From NCBI GenBank assembly GCA_035286595.1, contig DATEDA010000244.1:1-32319 (forward strand): 32,319 bases of DNA, read 5' to 3'. The stretch comes from DATEDA01 sp035286595. Its GTDB lineage: Bacteria; Pseudomonadota; Gammaproteobacteria; Burkholderiales; SG8-39. A model generated the notes under the pieces. The model did no database searches. It was not told where the DNA came from and saw nothing but the letters and a program-made list of their open reading frames with translations. This document shows, one piece after another, positions 1 through 8,219 of the stretch. Numbering within the stretch: position 1 is the first letter of the stretch; every line of letters starts with the position of its first letter. The translations under genes and the position numbers were made by a program.

Positions 1-2367
1 CTCGTAGTAGAACGGCAGCGGGTCGAAGTACGTCGCGACCCGCTGCCGCAGCCGCTCCGGAGGCTTGCGCCCCGGCCATTTCCCCTGGGCGGCGAGCCGG
101 AACCGCTGCAGCACCTCCGAATAAACGTGGATCAGCACCGGCTCGCCGTACCGGCGGATCCGCGTCCGCTGGGCCCACTCCATGTAGCCCTTGTTCCAGT
201 TGCGCATGTACTGGTACGAGGGCGGCAGCCGATGATGAAAGACGCAGTTGTTGGCGGCGTACATCTCCCACTGGCGCGGGTTCGGTTCGCCGCGCATGAA
301 CTTCTCGCCGCCCTTGCCCCGCCACCCGGCGAGAAACCCGATCCCGGACCCCGGTTCGGTCTCGAAGTTCACGATGAAGTCGGGGTAGTCGCGGAACTTC
401 CGCGACCCGTCGGCTCGAGTGAACGCCGGCAGGCGCAGCCTCCCCGCGAGCTCGATCAGGACCTCCTGGAACGGCTTGCACTCACCCTTCGGCGACACCA
501 CGGGCACCCGCACCGAGTCGGCCGGCCCGTCGAACTCGGAGATCGGCCGGTCGAGGAGCGACATCGCGTCATGCCGCTCGAGGTAGGTCGTGTCGGGCAG
601 CAGGAGGTCCGCGAACGCCGTCATCTCCGACTGGAACGCGTCGCACACGACGATGAACGGGATCTTGTACTCCCCCGCCTCGTCGCGGTCGTTCAGCATC
701 TGCCGGATCGCCATGGTGTTCATGGTCGAGTTCCACGCCATGTTCGCCATGAAGATCATCAGGGTGTCGATGCGGTACGGGTCGCCGCGCCAGGCGTTGG
801 TGATGACGTTGTGCATCAGCCCGTGCACCGACAGCGGGTGCTCCCATGAGAAGCCCTTGTCGATCCGGACCGGTGCCCCTTCGCCATCGACGAACAGATC
901 GTCGGGCGAGCCGGGCCAGCCGAGCGCGAGCCCGGCGAGCGGCGTGTTCGGCTGCACGGCCTCGGGTCCCTTCGGCGGCTTCGCGGTGGGGGGGATCGCG
1001 CGCGGGAACGGCGCCTTGTGCCGGAAGCCGCCTGGGCGGTCGATCGTGCCGAGCAGCGTCATCAGGATCGCGAGCGCGCGGATCGAGTGGAAGCCGTTCG
1101 AGTGCGCGGCGAGGCCGCGCATCGCGTGGAAGGCGACCGGGTTACCGACGACCTTCTCGTGCTCGGTGCCCCAGCAGTCGGTCCAGGGGATCGGCAGCTC
1201 GAACCGGTGATCGCGCGCCGTGATCCCCATCTCGTGCGCGAGCCGGCGGATCGTCGCCGCCGGGATTCCGGTCACGCCCTCGGCCCACTCCGGCGTGTAG
1301 GCCCGCACGCGCTCCTCGAGGAGCTGGAACGCAGGCGCGACCTTCGTCCCGTCCGGCATCCGGAACTCGCCGAGGAGATAGGGGTCCGCGCCCGCGGTGT
1401 GGGTGGTCACTGGCCCGTTCGTGTGCCGGTCCCACCACACCTGATTCTGCGGATAGAGCGGATTGACCTCGTCGGCGTCGGGTGAGCGCACGAACAGCCC
1501 GTGCCGGTCGCTCGACTCGTCGCGGCTCACGAGCTGGCCGGAATTGGTGTAGCGCACCAGGAACTCGCGGTCGTAGAGCCCGAGCGCGATGATCTCGTGC
1601 ACCAGGGCGAGCAGCAGCGCGCCATCCGTACCGGGTCGGATCGGCACCCACTCGTCGGCGATCGCCGAGTAGCCGGTCCGCACCGGGTTGATCGAAACGA
1701 AGCGTCCGCCGTCGCGCTTGAGCTTCGAGATCGCGATCTTGAGCGGGTTGGAGTGGTGATCTTCGGCCGTGCCGATCATGACGAACAGCTTCGCCCGCTC
1801 AAGGTCCGGACCCCCGAACTCCCAGAACGATCCGCCGATCGTGTAGATCATGCCGGCGGCCATGTTCACCGAGCAGAAACCGCCGTGCGCCGCGTAGTTC
1901 GGCGTGCCGAACTGGCGCGCGAAGAGCCCGGTGAGCGCCTGCATCTGGTCGCGGCCGGTGAAGAGCGCGAACTTCTTCGGGTCGGTCGCGCGCAGGTGGG
2001 CGAGCCGCTCCGCCAGCGTCGCGAACGCCTCGTCCCAGGTGATCTCGACGAACTCGTTGTCGCCGCGCGCGCTCCCGGGCTTGCGCGCGAGCGGCTTGGT
2101 GAGCCGCGCCGGGGAGTACTGCTTCATGATCCCCGACGAGCCCTTGGCGCAGATCACGCCGCGGTTGAGCGGGTGGTTGGGATTGCCGTCGATGTAACGG
2201 ACCTCGCCGTCGCGCAGGTGCACGCGGATGCCGCAACGGCACGCGCACATGTAGCAGGTGGTGGTCTTGACTTCGGAGGCCAACGCGACGTTCCCGGCGT
2301 GGACTTGCGAAGGCGCATTCTGCGCCCGCTTCGGCAGCGCAGCAACGAACGGAACTGATGCGGCCAT
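1..2367 (-). CDS. soeA: SoeA-type molybdopterin sulfite:quinone oxidoreductase, catalytic subunit (3' end outside window)
   Basis: This frame is open over 789 codons from ATG at 2367 to the left edge, so the C-terminus is missing. SoeA is the cytoplasmic Mo-bisMGD subunit of the membrane-bound SoeABC complex, which oxidises sulfite to sulfate and passes electrons to quinone. Near the N-terminus the four cysteines C38, C41, C45 and C73 (CX2CX3CX27C) form the [4Fe-4S] site of this DMSO-reductase family. Downstream come stretches I recognise from SoeA, such as FTGRDQMQALTG, HGGFCSVNMAAG, GGSFWEFGGPD and NPVRTGYSAIADEW. No twin-arginine signal is present, which fits a cytoplasmic enzyme. The start has no clear Shine-Dalgarno sequence. 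soeB and soeC would be expected just beyond the left edge. Other family members (thiosulfate or polysulfide reductase subunits) are less likely because those are exported. Confidence 0.9.
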   Translation of the reverse strand, partial: MAASVPFVAALPKRAQNAPSQVHAGNVALASEVKTTTCYMCACRCGIRVHLRDGEVRYIDGNPNHPLNRGVICAKGSSGIMKQYSPARLTKPLARKPGSARGDNEFVEITWDEAFATLAERLAHLRATDPKKFALFTGRDQMQALTGLFARQFGTPNYAAHGGFCSVNMAAGMIYTIGGSFWEFGGPDLERAKLFVMIGTAEDHHSNPLKIAISKLKRDGGRFVSINPVRTGYSAIADEWVPIRPGTDGALLLALVHEIIALGLYDREFLVRYTNSGQLVSRDESSDRHGLFVRSPDADEVNPLYPQNQVWWDRHTNGPVTTHTAGADPYLLGEFRMPDGTKVAPAFQLLEERVRAYTPEWAEGVTGIPAATIRRLAHEMGITARDHRFELPIPWTDCWGTEHEKVVGNPVAFHAMRGLAAHSNGFHSIRALAILMTLLGTIDRPGGFRHKAPFPRAIPPTAKPPKGPEAVQPNTPLAGLALGWPGSPDDLFVDGEGAPVRIDKGFSWEHPLSVHGLMHNVITNAWRGDPYRIDTLMIFMANMAWNSTMNTMAIRQMLNDRDEAGEYKIPFIVVCDAFQSEMTAFADLLLPDTTYLERHDAMSLLDRPISEFDGPADSVRVPVVSPKGECKPFQEVLIELAGRLRLPAFTRADGSRKFRDYPDFIVNFETEPGSGIGFLAGWRGKGGEKFMRGEPNPRQWEMYAANNCVFHHRLPPSYQYMRNWNKGYMEWAQRTRIRRYGEPVLIHVYSEVLQRFRLAAQGKWPGRKPPERLRQRVATYFDPLPFYYE

Positions 2368-2405
2368 AAGCAGTGTCCCGGCCGCTTATCGTCTATCATC
2401 GCCGC

Positions 2406-2918
2406 GTGAAAATCTGCATTGTCTCGGACAGCCACGACCGCGCCGATGCGCTCGCGCAAGCGGTGCGCGACGCGAAAGCGCAGGGTGCCGCCGCGGTGAT
2501 CCACTGCGGTGACCTCATCGGGGCGCAGACGCTCAAACCCGCCATCGCTCTGGGATTGCCGATGCACCTCATCCACGGCAACAACGTCGGCGATCCGCAG
2601 GCCCTGCACAACCTGTCGCGCGCCAGCGGCGGGCTCCTCCAGTATCACGGCGCCGACGCGCGCATCGAGCTCGCCGGCCGCCGGGTCTTCGTCGTGCACT
2701 ATCACGACTACGGCTACGCGATGGCGTGCACCGGCGACTGGGAGCTGGTGTGCTGCGGGCACTCGCACCAGGCCGAAGCGCGGAAGGTCGCGAGCGTGAA
2801 GGGCGACACAACCTGGCTCGTCAATCCCGGGACGGTGGCAGGTCTCGCCGCGCCGGCGACGTGGGCGCTGGGCGATCTCGCGGCGATGCGCTTCGAGCTG
2901 CGGGAGCTCGGACGCTAG
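2406..2918 (+). CDS. YfcE/MJ0936-type metallophosphoesterase
   Basis: This 170-residue protein has the full motif set of small calcineurin-like phosphodiesterases: SDSHD at the N-terminus, HCGDL, HGNNVGD, VHYHDYG, CCGHSHQAE and LVNPGTV. These supply the His/Asp/Asn ligands for two metal ions. YfcE-like enzymes hydrolyse phosphodiesters in vitro, and their physiological substrates are mostly unknown. I chose GTG at 2406 because family members begin with (M/V)KI-x-x-(V/I)SDSHD. An in-frame GTG at 2373 would add 11 residues but lies next to the divergent soeA start at 2367. Neither start has a good ribosome binding site. The gene is divergent from soeA and shares its 38-bp gap, so the two promoters must overlap the coding starts. 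A link to sulfur metabolism is not evident. Confidence 0.85.
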   Translation: MKICIVSDSHDRADALAQAVRDAKAQGAAAVIHCGDLIGAQTLKPAIALGLPMHLIHGNNVGDPQALHNLSRASGGLLQYHGADARIELAGRRVFVVHYHDYGYAMACTGDWELVCCGHSHQAEARKVASVKGDTTWLVNPGTVAGLAAPATWALGDLAAMRFELRELGR

Positions 2919-2937
2919 CCCGCTCGGACGCTAGCCC
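2906..2937. repeat. Two-copy 16-bp tandem repeat over a stop codon
   Basis: The unit GCTCGGACGCTAGCCC occurs twice head to tail (2906-2921 and 2922-2937), followed by a partial third copy (GCTCGG). The first copy contains the phosphoesterase TAG stop at 2916-2918. The second carries the same TAG in the non-coding region. It looks like a small replication-slippage duplication. Confidence 0.9.
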
Positions 2938-3053
2938 GCTCGGGCGCGCCCCCCGCGAGCATTCATCGTCTCTATGAGCGCATAGCGAAGATCAAGGCGA
3001 GGGCTTGTCACGCGACACTTAGAATCCCCGCCGAAACGGCGAGGAGACAAGAG
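2919..3053 (+). promoter_or_regulatory. Leader and probable promoter region of aprMBA
   Basis: This 135-bp gap must hold the aprM promoter. It contains an inverted repeat CTATG-AGCG-CATAG (2972-2985), a -10-like TAGAAT (3020-3025) without a recognisable -35 at the right distance, and a short hairpin CGCCG-AAA-CGGCG (3029-3041). The hairpin directly abuts the ribosome binding site GAGGAG (3041-3046) and could partly mask it. I see no sigma-54 element here, unlike the promoters of soxC and the Rieske cluster. Confidence 0.4.
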
Positions 3054-3839
3054 ATGTTCACCAGCAATCCGTTTGCCGAACTTTCGGCGTCCATATCGCC
3101 TGCCATCATGCAGGCCTATGTGGTCGTCATGATCGTCCTGGTCGCGGCAGGGACGCTCTTCGACGTCGCGCACAAGGGGAGCGCCAGGTATTTTTTCGAT
3201 AATTGGCGGAGATCGAGAAGCAAGGGGTCGCAGCAAGTCGGCGGGGGCGAATTGGTGTCGATCGCCATCAAGACCGGCCTCATAGACTTCCTCGCATCCG
3301 GGGAATTCTGCAACGCGCGCCGCCGGGTCGCCCATCTCCTGACCATGTACGGCTTCGTGATCTACGTCGTCACCACCGCCGTCATGGTGTTCAGCTACCC
3401 GACGCCCGCGACGCCGACGCCCGCCATCCTGCCGCAGCTCTGGTGGCTCGGCGGGCTGATGGTCTGCCTCGGCGGCTATTGGTTCTGGTTCTTCATCCGG
3501 GTCGATGTCCTCGCCGAAGGCCATTCCCCGTTCCGCGTCGTGCGCGCGGATCTGTTCATCCTCTCGCTTCTCGCCAGCGTCACGCTGGGCCTCGTCTGGG
3601 CCTACGTGCAGACGCGGGGCGGTTCCGGCGCCGGCGTGCTTTTCGGCCTGTACGTCATCGCCACGACGGTGCTGTTCGGTTCGGTGCCGTGGTCCAAGTT
3701 CGCCCACATGTTCTTCAAGCCCGCGGCGGCCTTCGAGAAGAGGGTTTCCTACGCGATCGGCTGGAGGAGCAACCTGCCCGCGCCCGCCGACAAGCCCGAG
3801 CAGTTCGGCAGTGCCCGCGAACGGCCCCGGCACTACTGA
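3054..3839 (+). CDS. aprM: AprM, membrane partner of APS reductase
   Basis: The product is a 261-residue integral membrane protein with about five hydrophobic helices (roughly residues 18-40, 95-115, 125-148, 160-185 and 198-220). It sits directly upstream of aprB and aprA. In many sulfur-oxidising beta- and gammaproteobacteria AprM replaces QmoABC and is thought to pass electrons from AprBA to the quinone pool. Identification rests on size, topology and the aprM-aprB-aprA order together. The helices contain several histidines (for example in HLLTMYGF and FAHMFF) that could bind heme, but this is not proven. A good GAGGAG ribosome binding site precedes ATG 3054, and aprB follows after 20 bp. 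Confidence 0.85.
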   Translation: MFTSNPFAELSASISPAIMQAYVVVMIVLVAAGTLFDVAHKGSARYFFDNWRRSRSKGSQQVGGGELVSIAIKTGLIDFLASGEFCNARRRVAHLLTMYGFVIYVVTTAVMVFSYPTPATPTPAILPQLWWLGGLMVCLGGYWFWFFIRVDVLAEGHSPFRVVRADLFILSLLASVTLGLVWAYVQTRGGSGAGVLFGLYVIATTVLFGSVPWSKFAHMFFKPAAAFEKRVSYAIGWRSNLPAPADKPEQFGSARERPRHY

Positions 3840-3859
3840 TCAGGGAGAGGACGAAACCC

Positions 3860-4324
3860 ATGCCGACTTTCGTTTACATGACCCGGTGCGACGGTTGCGG
3901 ACACTGCGTCGACATCTGCCCGTCCGACATCATGCACATCGATAAGACCTATCGCCGTGCGTACAACATCGAGCCGAACATGTGCTGGGAGTGCTACTCC
4001 TGCGTGAAGGCCTGTCCGCAGCACGCCATCGATTGCCGCGGCTATGCCGACTTCGCCCCGCTGGGCCACAGCGTCCGGGTGCTTCGGGAGGAGGCCAAGG
4101 GGACGATTTCCTGGCGGCTCAAGTTCCGCGACGGCCGCGAGAAGAACTTCGAGTCCCCGATCCGGACGACGCCCTGGGGATCGATCAAGGGGCCGGCCGA
4201 GTATGAAGCGCCTCGTCCCGAGGATTTCGCGAGGCAGGAACTCGCACACGAACCGGATGCACTGAACATCAAAGGGGGATTGCCCGCGTTGCGCCCGGAG
4301 CAGCTCAAGCGGGGAGTCGTCTGA
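3860..4324 (+). CDS. aprB: Adenylylsulfate (APS) reductase beta subunit
   Basis: This 154-residue iron-sulfur protein transfers electrons from the flavin of AprA. Two CX2CX2CX3CP motifs are visible: C10/C13/C16/C20 and C42/C45/C48/C52. They bind two [4Fe-4S] clusters of the ferredoxin type. The C-terminal part (FASP-like FESPIRTTPWGSI region) is the tail that wraps around AprA in known structures. In sulfur oxidisers the enzyme runs as AMP + sulfite to APS + 2 electrons in the cytoplasm. The start ATG at 3860 follows a purine-rich AGGGAGAGG site. The TGA stop overlaps the ATG of aprA by one base, so translation is probably coupled. Confidence 0.97.
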   Translation: MPTFVYMTRCDGCGHCVDICPSDIMHIDKTYRRAYNIEPNMCWECYSCVKACPQHAIDCRGYADFAPLGHSVRVLREEAKGTISWRLKFRDGREKNFESPIRTTPWGSIKGPAEYEAPRPEDFARQELAHEPDALNIKGGLPALRPEQLKRGVV

Positions 4325-6168
4325 TGGGACTGTTCGGAGGCAGGAAGACGGTTTTCGTCGACGCGGACATCCTCGTCATCGGCGGCGGCATGGCCGGCTG
4401 CGGGGCAACCTACGAGTCGCGGTACTGGGGGCGCGATCTGAAGATCGTGTGCGTCGAGAAGGCGAACATCGAGCGCAGCGGCGCGGTCGCCCAGGGCCTC
4501 TACGCCATCAACTGCTACATGGGCATGCAATGGGGCGAGAACCAGCCCGAGGACCATGTCCGCTACGCCCGTAACGACCTCATGGGCCTGGTGCGCGAGG
4601 ACCTCGGCTACGACATCGCGCGGCACGTGGACGGCACGGTGCACAAGTTCGAGGAATGGGGCCTGCCGATGATGCGGGACCCCAAGACCGGGCGGTACCA
4701 GCGCGAAGGCAAGTGGCAGATCATGATCCACGGCGAAAGCTACAAGCCGATCGTCGCCGAGGCCGCGCGCAAGGCCGCGACCGAGGTCTACAACCGGATC
4801 ATGGTCACCCACCTGCTGATGGACAAGAGCAAGGCGAACCGGGTCGCCGGCGCCGTCGGGTTCAATGTCCGGACGGGCGATTTCCATGTGTTCCGCGCGA
4901 AGGCCGTCATCGTCGCCGCCGGCGGTGCGTCGCACATCTTCAAGCCACGCGCCGTGGGCGAGGGCATGGGGCGGACCTGGTATGCGCCCTGGAGCAGCGG
5001 GTCGTGCTACGCGCTTCCGATCCAGGTCGGCGCCAAGATGACGCAGATGGAGAACCGCATCGTCCTGACCCGCTTCAAGGACGGCTATGGCCCCGTCGGC
5101 GCCTACTTCCTCCATCTGAAGACGTACACGCAGAACGGCTATGGCGAGGAGTACGAGAAGAGGTGGTACGAAGACACCAAGGCTATGGTGGGCGACTACG
5201 TCGACCATCACCCGGTGCCGACCTGCCTGCGCAACCACGCCCTCCTCAAGGAGGTCGCGGCCGGCCGCGGTCCCATCCGCATGGTGACCATGGAGGCCTT
5301 CCAGGATCCCCACAAGGAGACCGTCGGCTGGGAGAACTTCCTCGGCATGACGATCGGGCAAGCGGTCGTCTGGGCGTCGCAGAACATCGACCCCAAGCAC
5401 ATCAACCCCGAGCTGACCACGTCCGAGCCTTACGTCATGGGCTCTCACGCCACCTGTTCCGGCGCGTGGGCGAGCGGACCGGAAGACTATGCTCCTGCGG
5501 AATATCAGTGGGGCTACAACCGCATGATGACGGTCGACGGGCTCTTCGGCGCCGGCGACACAATCGGCGGCACCGCCCACAAGTTCTCGTCAGGGTCGTT
5601 CACGGAAGGCCGGATCGCCGCCAAGGCGGCGGTCAAGTACGTAATGGACATGGGGAAAACGCAGCCCCAGGTCAGCGAACAGGAATATCGCGACCTCGAG
5701 AAGGTGATCTACCAGCCGCTGGAGAACTACCGGGTCGGCCGCAACGAGATCGTGGCCGGAACCGTATCGCCGAGTTATCTTCTGCCGATCCATGGTCTTC
5801 AGCGCCTCGAGAAGATCATGGACGAATACGTCGGCGGCATCAGCACCAACTACATGACGAACGGCGTGCTGCTCAACCGCGGACTCGAGTTGCTGGGCAT
5901 GCTGAGGGAAGACATGGCCCATATGGGCGCCGAAGACCTGCACCAGCTTCAGCGCACGTGGGAGCTGCACCACCGGCTATGGGCCTCGGAGTCCGTGACC
6001 CATCACACGCTGTTCCGCGAGGAGACGCGGTGGCCGGGGTATTACTATCGGGGCGATCACATGAAGCTGGATGATGAGAACTGGCATTGCTTCACCCTGT
6101 CCCGCTACGACCGCAATACCGGCAAGTGGGACCTGGAGAAGGCGCCGGTCTACCACATCATCGACTGA
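4324..6168 (+). CDS. aprA: Adenylylsulfate (APS) reductase alpha subunit
   Basis: This 614-residue flavoprotein is the catalytic subunit of dissimilatory APS reductase. The N-terminal dinucleotide fold has the FAD motif GGGMAGCG at about residues 20-27, followed by VEKANIERSGAVAQGL, characteristic of AprA. The middle contains ENRIVLTRFKDGYGPVGAY, and the C-terminal part AGDTIGGTAHKFSSGSF, both hallmark regions of the family. Length matches AprA of sulfur oxidisers. With AprB and AprM it oxidises cytoplasmic sulfite plus AMP to APS, which Sat (next gene, opposite strand) converts to sulfate and ATP. The gene is convergent with sat across 79 bp, and I saw no convincing terminator hairpin there. 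Confidence 0.97.
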   Translation: MGLFGGRKTVFVDADILVIGGGMAGCGATYESRYWGRDLKIVCVEKANIERSGAVAQGLYAINCYMGMQWGENQPEDHVRYARNDLMGLVREDLGYDIARHVDGTVHKFEEWGLPMMRDPKTGRYQREGKWQIMIHGESYKPIVAEAARKAATEVYNRIMVTHLLMDKSKANRVAGAVGFNVRTGDFHVFRAKAVIVAAGGASHIFKPRAVGEGMGRTWYAPWSSGSCYALPIQVGAKMTQMENRIVLTRFKDGYGPVGAYFLHLKTYTQNGYGEEYEKRWYEDTKAMVGDYVDHHPVPTCLRNHALLKEVAAGRGPIRMVTMEAFQDPHKETVGWENFLGMTIGQAVVWASQNIDPKHINPELTTSEPYVMGSHATCSGAWASGPEDYAPAEYQWGYNRMMTVDGLFGAGDTIGGTAHKFSSGSFTEGRIAAKAAVKYVMDMGKTQPQVSEQEYRDLEKVIYQPLENYRVGRNEIVAGTVSPSYLLPIHGLQRLEKIMDEYVGGISTNYMTNGVLLNRGLELLGMLREDMAHMGAEDLHQLQRTWELHHRLWASESVTHHTLFREETRWPGYYYRGDHMKLDDENWHCFTLSRYDRNTGKWDLEKAPVYHIID

Positions 6169-6247
6169 CCAGGCGGGCCGGGCGGCGAGTTGTTGCGAAC
6201 GTGACCCCTCAGGTCGTGCCGCTCCTCGACCCGAAAAGCAAACGGGC

Positions 6248-7465
6248 TCAGCGGGCCGAGTGGCCCACGAGCTTCACCTCGACCTTCTCCCCCGCCGCCA
6301 GGCCCGAGTAGTACTCGCGCAGGATGTCGAGCACCTCGGGGCGGCTGAACTCGGCCGGCACCTCGGCGCCCTCCGAGAGCCACTTCCGCAGCTTCGTTCC
6401 CGACACGAGCAGCCGGTCCGCGTCCGCGTGGGGGCAGGTCCGGCCCGAGGCCATGCCGCCGCACTTGTAGCACCAGAAGGTCCAGTCGATCTTCAACGGC
6501 CGCGTCTCGAGCGCGTCCTTCGGGATCTCGTCGAAGATCCGGTGCGCGTCGAACGGGCCGTAGTAGCTCCCGACCCCGGCGTGGTCGCGGCCGACGATGA
6601 GGTGCGAGCAGCCGTAGTTCTGCCGGAACAGGGCGTGGAGCAGCGCCTCCCGCGGGCCCGCATAGCGCATGTCCAGCGGATACCCCGCATGGATCACGGT
6701 GTCCCTGCGGAAGTACTTCGCGAGCAGCGCCTCGATCGCCCGTGCGCGCACGTCGGCGGGAATGTCGCCGGGCTTGAGCTGCCCGAGCAGCGAGTGGACC
6801 AGGACCCCGTCGCACGTTTCGATCGCCACCTTGGCGAGATACTCGTGCGACCGGTGCATCGGATTGCGCGTCTGGAACGCCGCCACCTTCGACCAGCCGA
6901 GCGCTTCGAACCTGGCGCGGGTCTCGGCCGGCGTCATGAACAGCTCGCCGTAGCGCGCCCTGAAGCCGCCGTCGGAGAGCACCTGCACCGGGCCGGCGAG
7001 GTTCACTTCGCCCTGCTGCATGACCATCGCCACGCCCGGATGTGCCGGGTCCGCGGTCCTGAAGACCGACATGCACTCGTGAGCCTTGTCGATACGGTAT
7101 TTTTCCGTGACCTTCATCACGGCGAGAAGGCTGCCGTCATCCGGATCGGCGAGTGCGATCTCCGTCCCGGCGGCGATGGCATCGGCCGCGGTCTTGTCGG
7201 TCGAAAGCGTGATCGGGATCGGCCAGAACACGCCGTCCGCCGTACGGCATCCGTCGCACACGGCTTGCCAGTCGGCACGGGTCATGAAGCCCTCGAGCGG
7301 CGTGAAACCGCCGATGCCGAGCATGATCAGGTCGCCCTTTTCCCGGGAGGTGACCTGCAGCCTGCGAAGCGTCTGCGCGCGTCGATGTTCCTCCGCTGCG
7401 CGCCCGCCTTCCACCCGCAGGGCCCGCAGCCCGCGGCCGCCGTGCGGCGATACCAGACCGGACAT
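6248..7465 (-). CDS. sat: Dissimilatory ATP sulfurylase (sulfate adenylyltransferase)
   Basis: This 405-residue protein is a homo-oligomeric ATP sulfurylase of the dissimilatory type. In sulfur oxidisers it turns APS and pyrophosphate into sulfate and ATP (substrate-level phosphorylation). The nucleotide-binding motif QTRNPMHRSHE and the second motif VGRDHAGVGSYYGPFDAH are intact. A cysteine/histidine set near the C-terminus (CYKCGGMASGRTCPH) resembles the zinc site of several prokaryotic Sat proteins. The N-terminus MSGLVSPHGGRGL is typical of the family, which supports ATG 7465. No Shine-Dalgarno is visible before it, and a -10-like TATAAG lies only about 20 bases upstream. It converges with aprMBA, completing the APS pathway. 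Confidence 0.95.
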   Translation of the reverse strand: MSGLVSPHGGRGLRALRVEGGRAAEEHRRAQTLRRLQVTSREKGDLIMLGIGGFTPLEGFMTRADWQAVCDGCRTADGVFWPIPITLSTDKTAADAIAAGTEIALADPDDGSLLAVMKVTEKYRIDKAHECMSVFRTADPAHPGVAMVMQQGEVNLAGPVQVLSDGGFRARYGELFMTPAETRARFEALGWSKVAAFQTRNPMHRSHEYLAKVAIETCDGVLVHSLLGQLKPGDIPADVRARAIEALLAKYFRRDTVIHAGYPLDMRYAGPREALLHALFRQNYGCSHLIVGRDHAGVGSYYGPFDAHRIFDEIPKDALETRPLKIDWTFWCYKCGGMASGRTCPHADADRLLVSGTKLRKWLSEGAEVPAEFSRPEVLDILREYYSGLAAGEKVEVKLVGHSAR

Positions 7466-7484
7466 AGGCGTAGGTCGAAATATC

Positions 7485-7490
7485 CTTATA
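7485..7490 (-). promoter_or_regulatory. Candidate -10 element for sat
   Basis: On the minus strand the hexamer TATAAG (within GTTATAAGG) lies about 20 bases before the sat start, in a locally AT-rich patch of a GC-rich region. No clear -35 is seen 16-18 bp upstream. If used, the leader would be very short and lack a ribosome binding site. Confidence 0.3.
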
Positions 7491-7506
7491 ACCGACCGCT
7501 ACGCTA

Positions 7507-7608
7507 GCACGCCGTATCCGCTGGCCCCACGAAAATCCTGATACCGCGATAAGTGTCCTGGTTAAGTACGCCCCCGTCCCCGAGCGTCACCTTGATGCCG
7601 CACCGGCA
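7507..7608 (-). other. Short unexplained reading frame with a Cys-rich SoeA-like motif
   Basis: Between sat and the small exported protein gene, one minus-strand frame reads CRCGIKVTLGDG (7573-7608), continues to DTYRGIRIF and ends at a TAG (7504-7506). The first 12 residues match the SoeA iron-sulfur segment CRCGIRVHLRDG at 9 of 12 positions, but the similarity does not continue. The frame overlaps the small exported protein gene upstream and has no start of its own. It may be a chance match or the relic of a molybdoenzyme gene. Confidence 0.2.
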
Positions 7609-7619
7609 CGAGCGCGAGC

Positions 7620-7859
7620 TCAGCAGGCCTTCGGAAGGTGCGCGGTTGCCGGATCCGACATGTCGTGGTCGTAGACCTTCATTTTCGCGGCCACACACCC
7701 GTCGATATACCGGCGCAGCGCCTCGTCGCGATGGCCGAGGGAGAGTCCCTCCCGCGTGCAGATCATCGCGAAGACCGCGCGCGCATTGTCGCCGTCCGCG
7801 GCGATCGGCGCCGCGTAAGCGAGGCCGGCTAGCGCCATGAGCATCGCCACGGTCTTCAT
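7620..7859 (-). CDS. Small exported hypothetical protein
   Basis: This frame encodes 79 residues with an N-terminal signal peptide (MKTVAMLMALAGLAYA, likely cleaved after AYA or shortly after). The mature part of about 60 residues is charged and contains three cysteines (in MICTREG, DGCVAAK and at the C-terminal KAC), which could form a disulfide or bind a metal in the periplasm. I do not recognise a family. It lies upstream of sat on the same strand with a gap of 154 bp and is divergent from soxC. The clear signal peptide and normal codon use support a real gene. Confidence 0.6.
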   Translation of the reverse strand: MKTVAMLMALAGLAYAAPIAADGDNARAVFAMICTREGLSLGHRDEALRRYIDGCVAAKMKVYDHDMSDPATAHLPKAC

Positions 7860-8043
7860 GCGGGCAGTCTACTCTCGGGAATGCACGCCGATCCAGCGCC
7901 GTTCGACGGCCACTAGCGGCGTGTTGCCCCTCACTGTTCGGCATATCGAACTGCCGAAAGCTTCTTTCACAGGCGACGCGCCGCCGGGCAGAATCCGCCG
8001 CTGAGCCGTTGCGGGTCCGGCGCCGTTTCCACAGGCGCGCCTC

Positions 8044-8058
8044 GTTTCCGCACGAAAC
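8044..8058. promoter_or_regulatory. Candidate activator site GTTTC-N5-GAAAC upstream of soxC
   Basis: This is a perfect inverted repeat GTTTC-CGCAC-GAAAC followed by A. Its centre is about 109 bp upstream of the start site predicted from the sigma-54 element. The same pattern occurs upstream of the Rieske operon (10195-10211). The position fits an NtrC-type enhancer site. Confidence 0.55.
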
Positions 8059-8133
8059 ACTCGCAGCGTGGTGCCTTCGAATGCCGCAAGCGCACAATGA
8101 GAAGCGACAACGAGTTAGACCGGTCACCGGCAA

Positions 8134-8148
8134 TGGCACGGTTAATGC
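8134..8148 (+). promoter_or_regulatory. Sigma-54 (-24/-12) promoter of soxCD
   Basis: The sequence TGGCACG-GTTA-ATGC followed by A matches the sigma-54 consensus TGGCACG-N4-TTGC(A/T) at all positions but one (A for the first T of the -12 box), with exact spacing. The GG and GC dinucleotides are in place. The predicted start is near 8160, giving a leader of about 60 bases before soxC. Confidence 0.65.
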
Positions 8149-8219
8149 ACTGCTCTTCGCGATTACGGGGCGAAGAACCCCGGACCAGCGGCCCGGCGCC
8201 GCACACCGAAGGAGGATCC

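Larger units (their letters stand above)
7860..8219 (+). promoter_or_regulatory. 360-bp regulatory region upstream of soxCD
   Basis: This gap between the divergent small-protein gene and soxC contains no convincing gene. It holds a 16-bp inverted repeat GTTCG-GCATAT-CGAAC (7936-7951), two GTTTCC half-sites 19 bp apart (8025-8030 and 8044-8049), a complete inverted repeat (8044-8058), a sigma-54-type promoter (8134-8148) and the soxC ribosome binding site AAGGAGG (8209-8215). An in-frame ATG at 8097 could extend soxC, but it lies upstream of the predicted transcription start. Confidence 0.6.

Noticed and set aside
127..2358. Several long plus-strand open frames over the soeA region
   Set aside because: They are Arg/Pro/Ala/Val-rich frames opposite a coherent, motif-bearing soeA frame on the minus strand. 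High GC content opens such antisense frames.
3020..3025. Sigma-70 promoter for aprM based on TAGAAT
   Set aside because: No -35 hexamer lies at 16-18 bp, so it is mentioned only as part of the leader.
8097..8219. Longer soxC start at ATG 8097
   Set aside because: It lies upstream of the predicted transcription start, lacks a ribosome binding site and would put 41 residues before the protein. ATG 8220 has AAGGAGG at ideal spacing.
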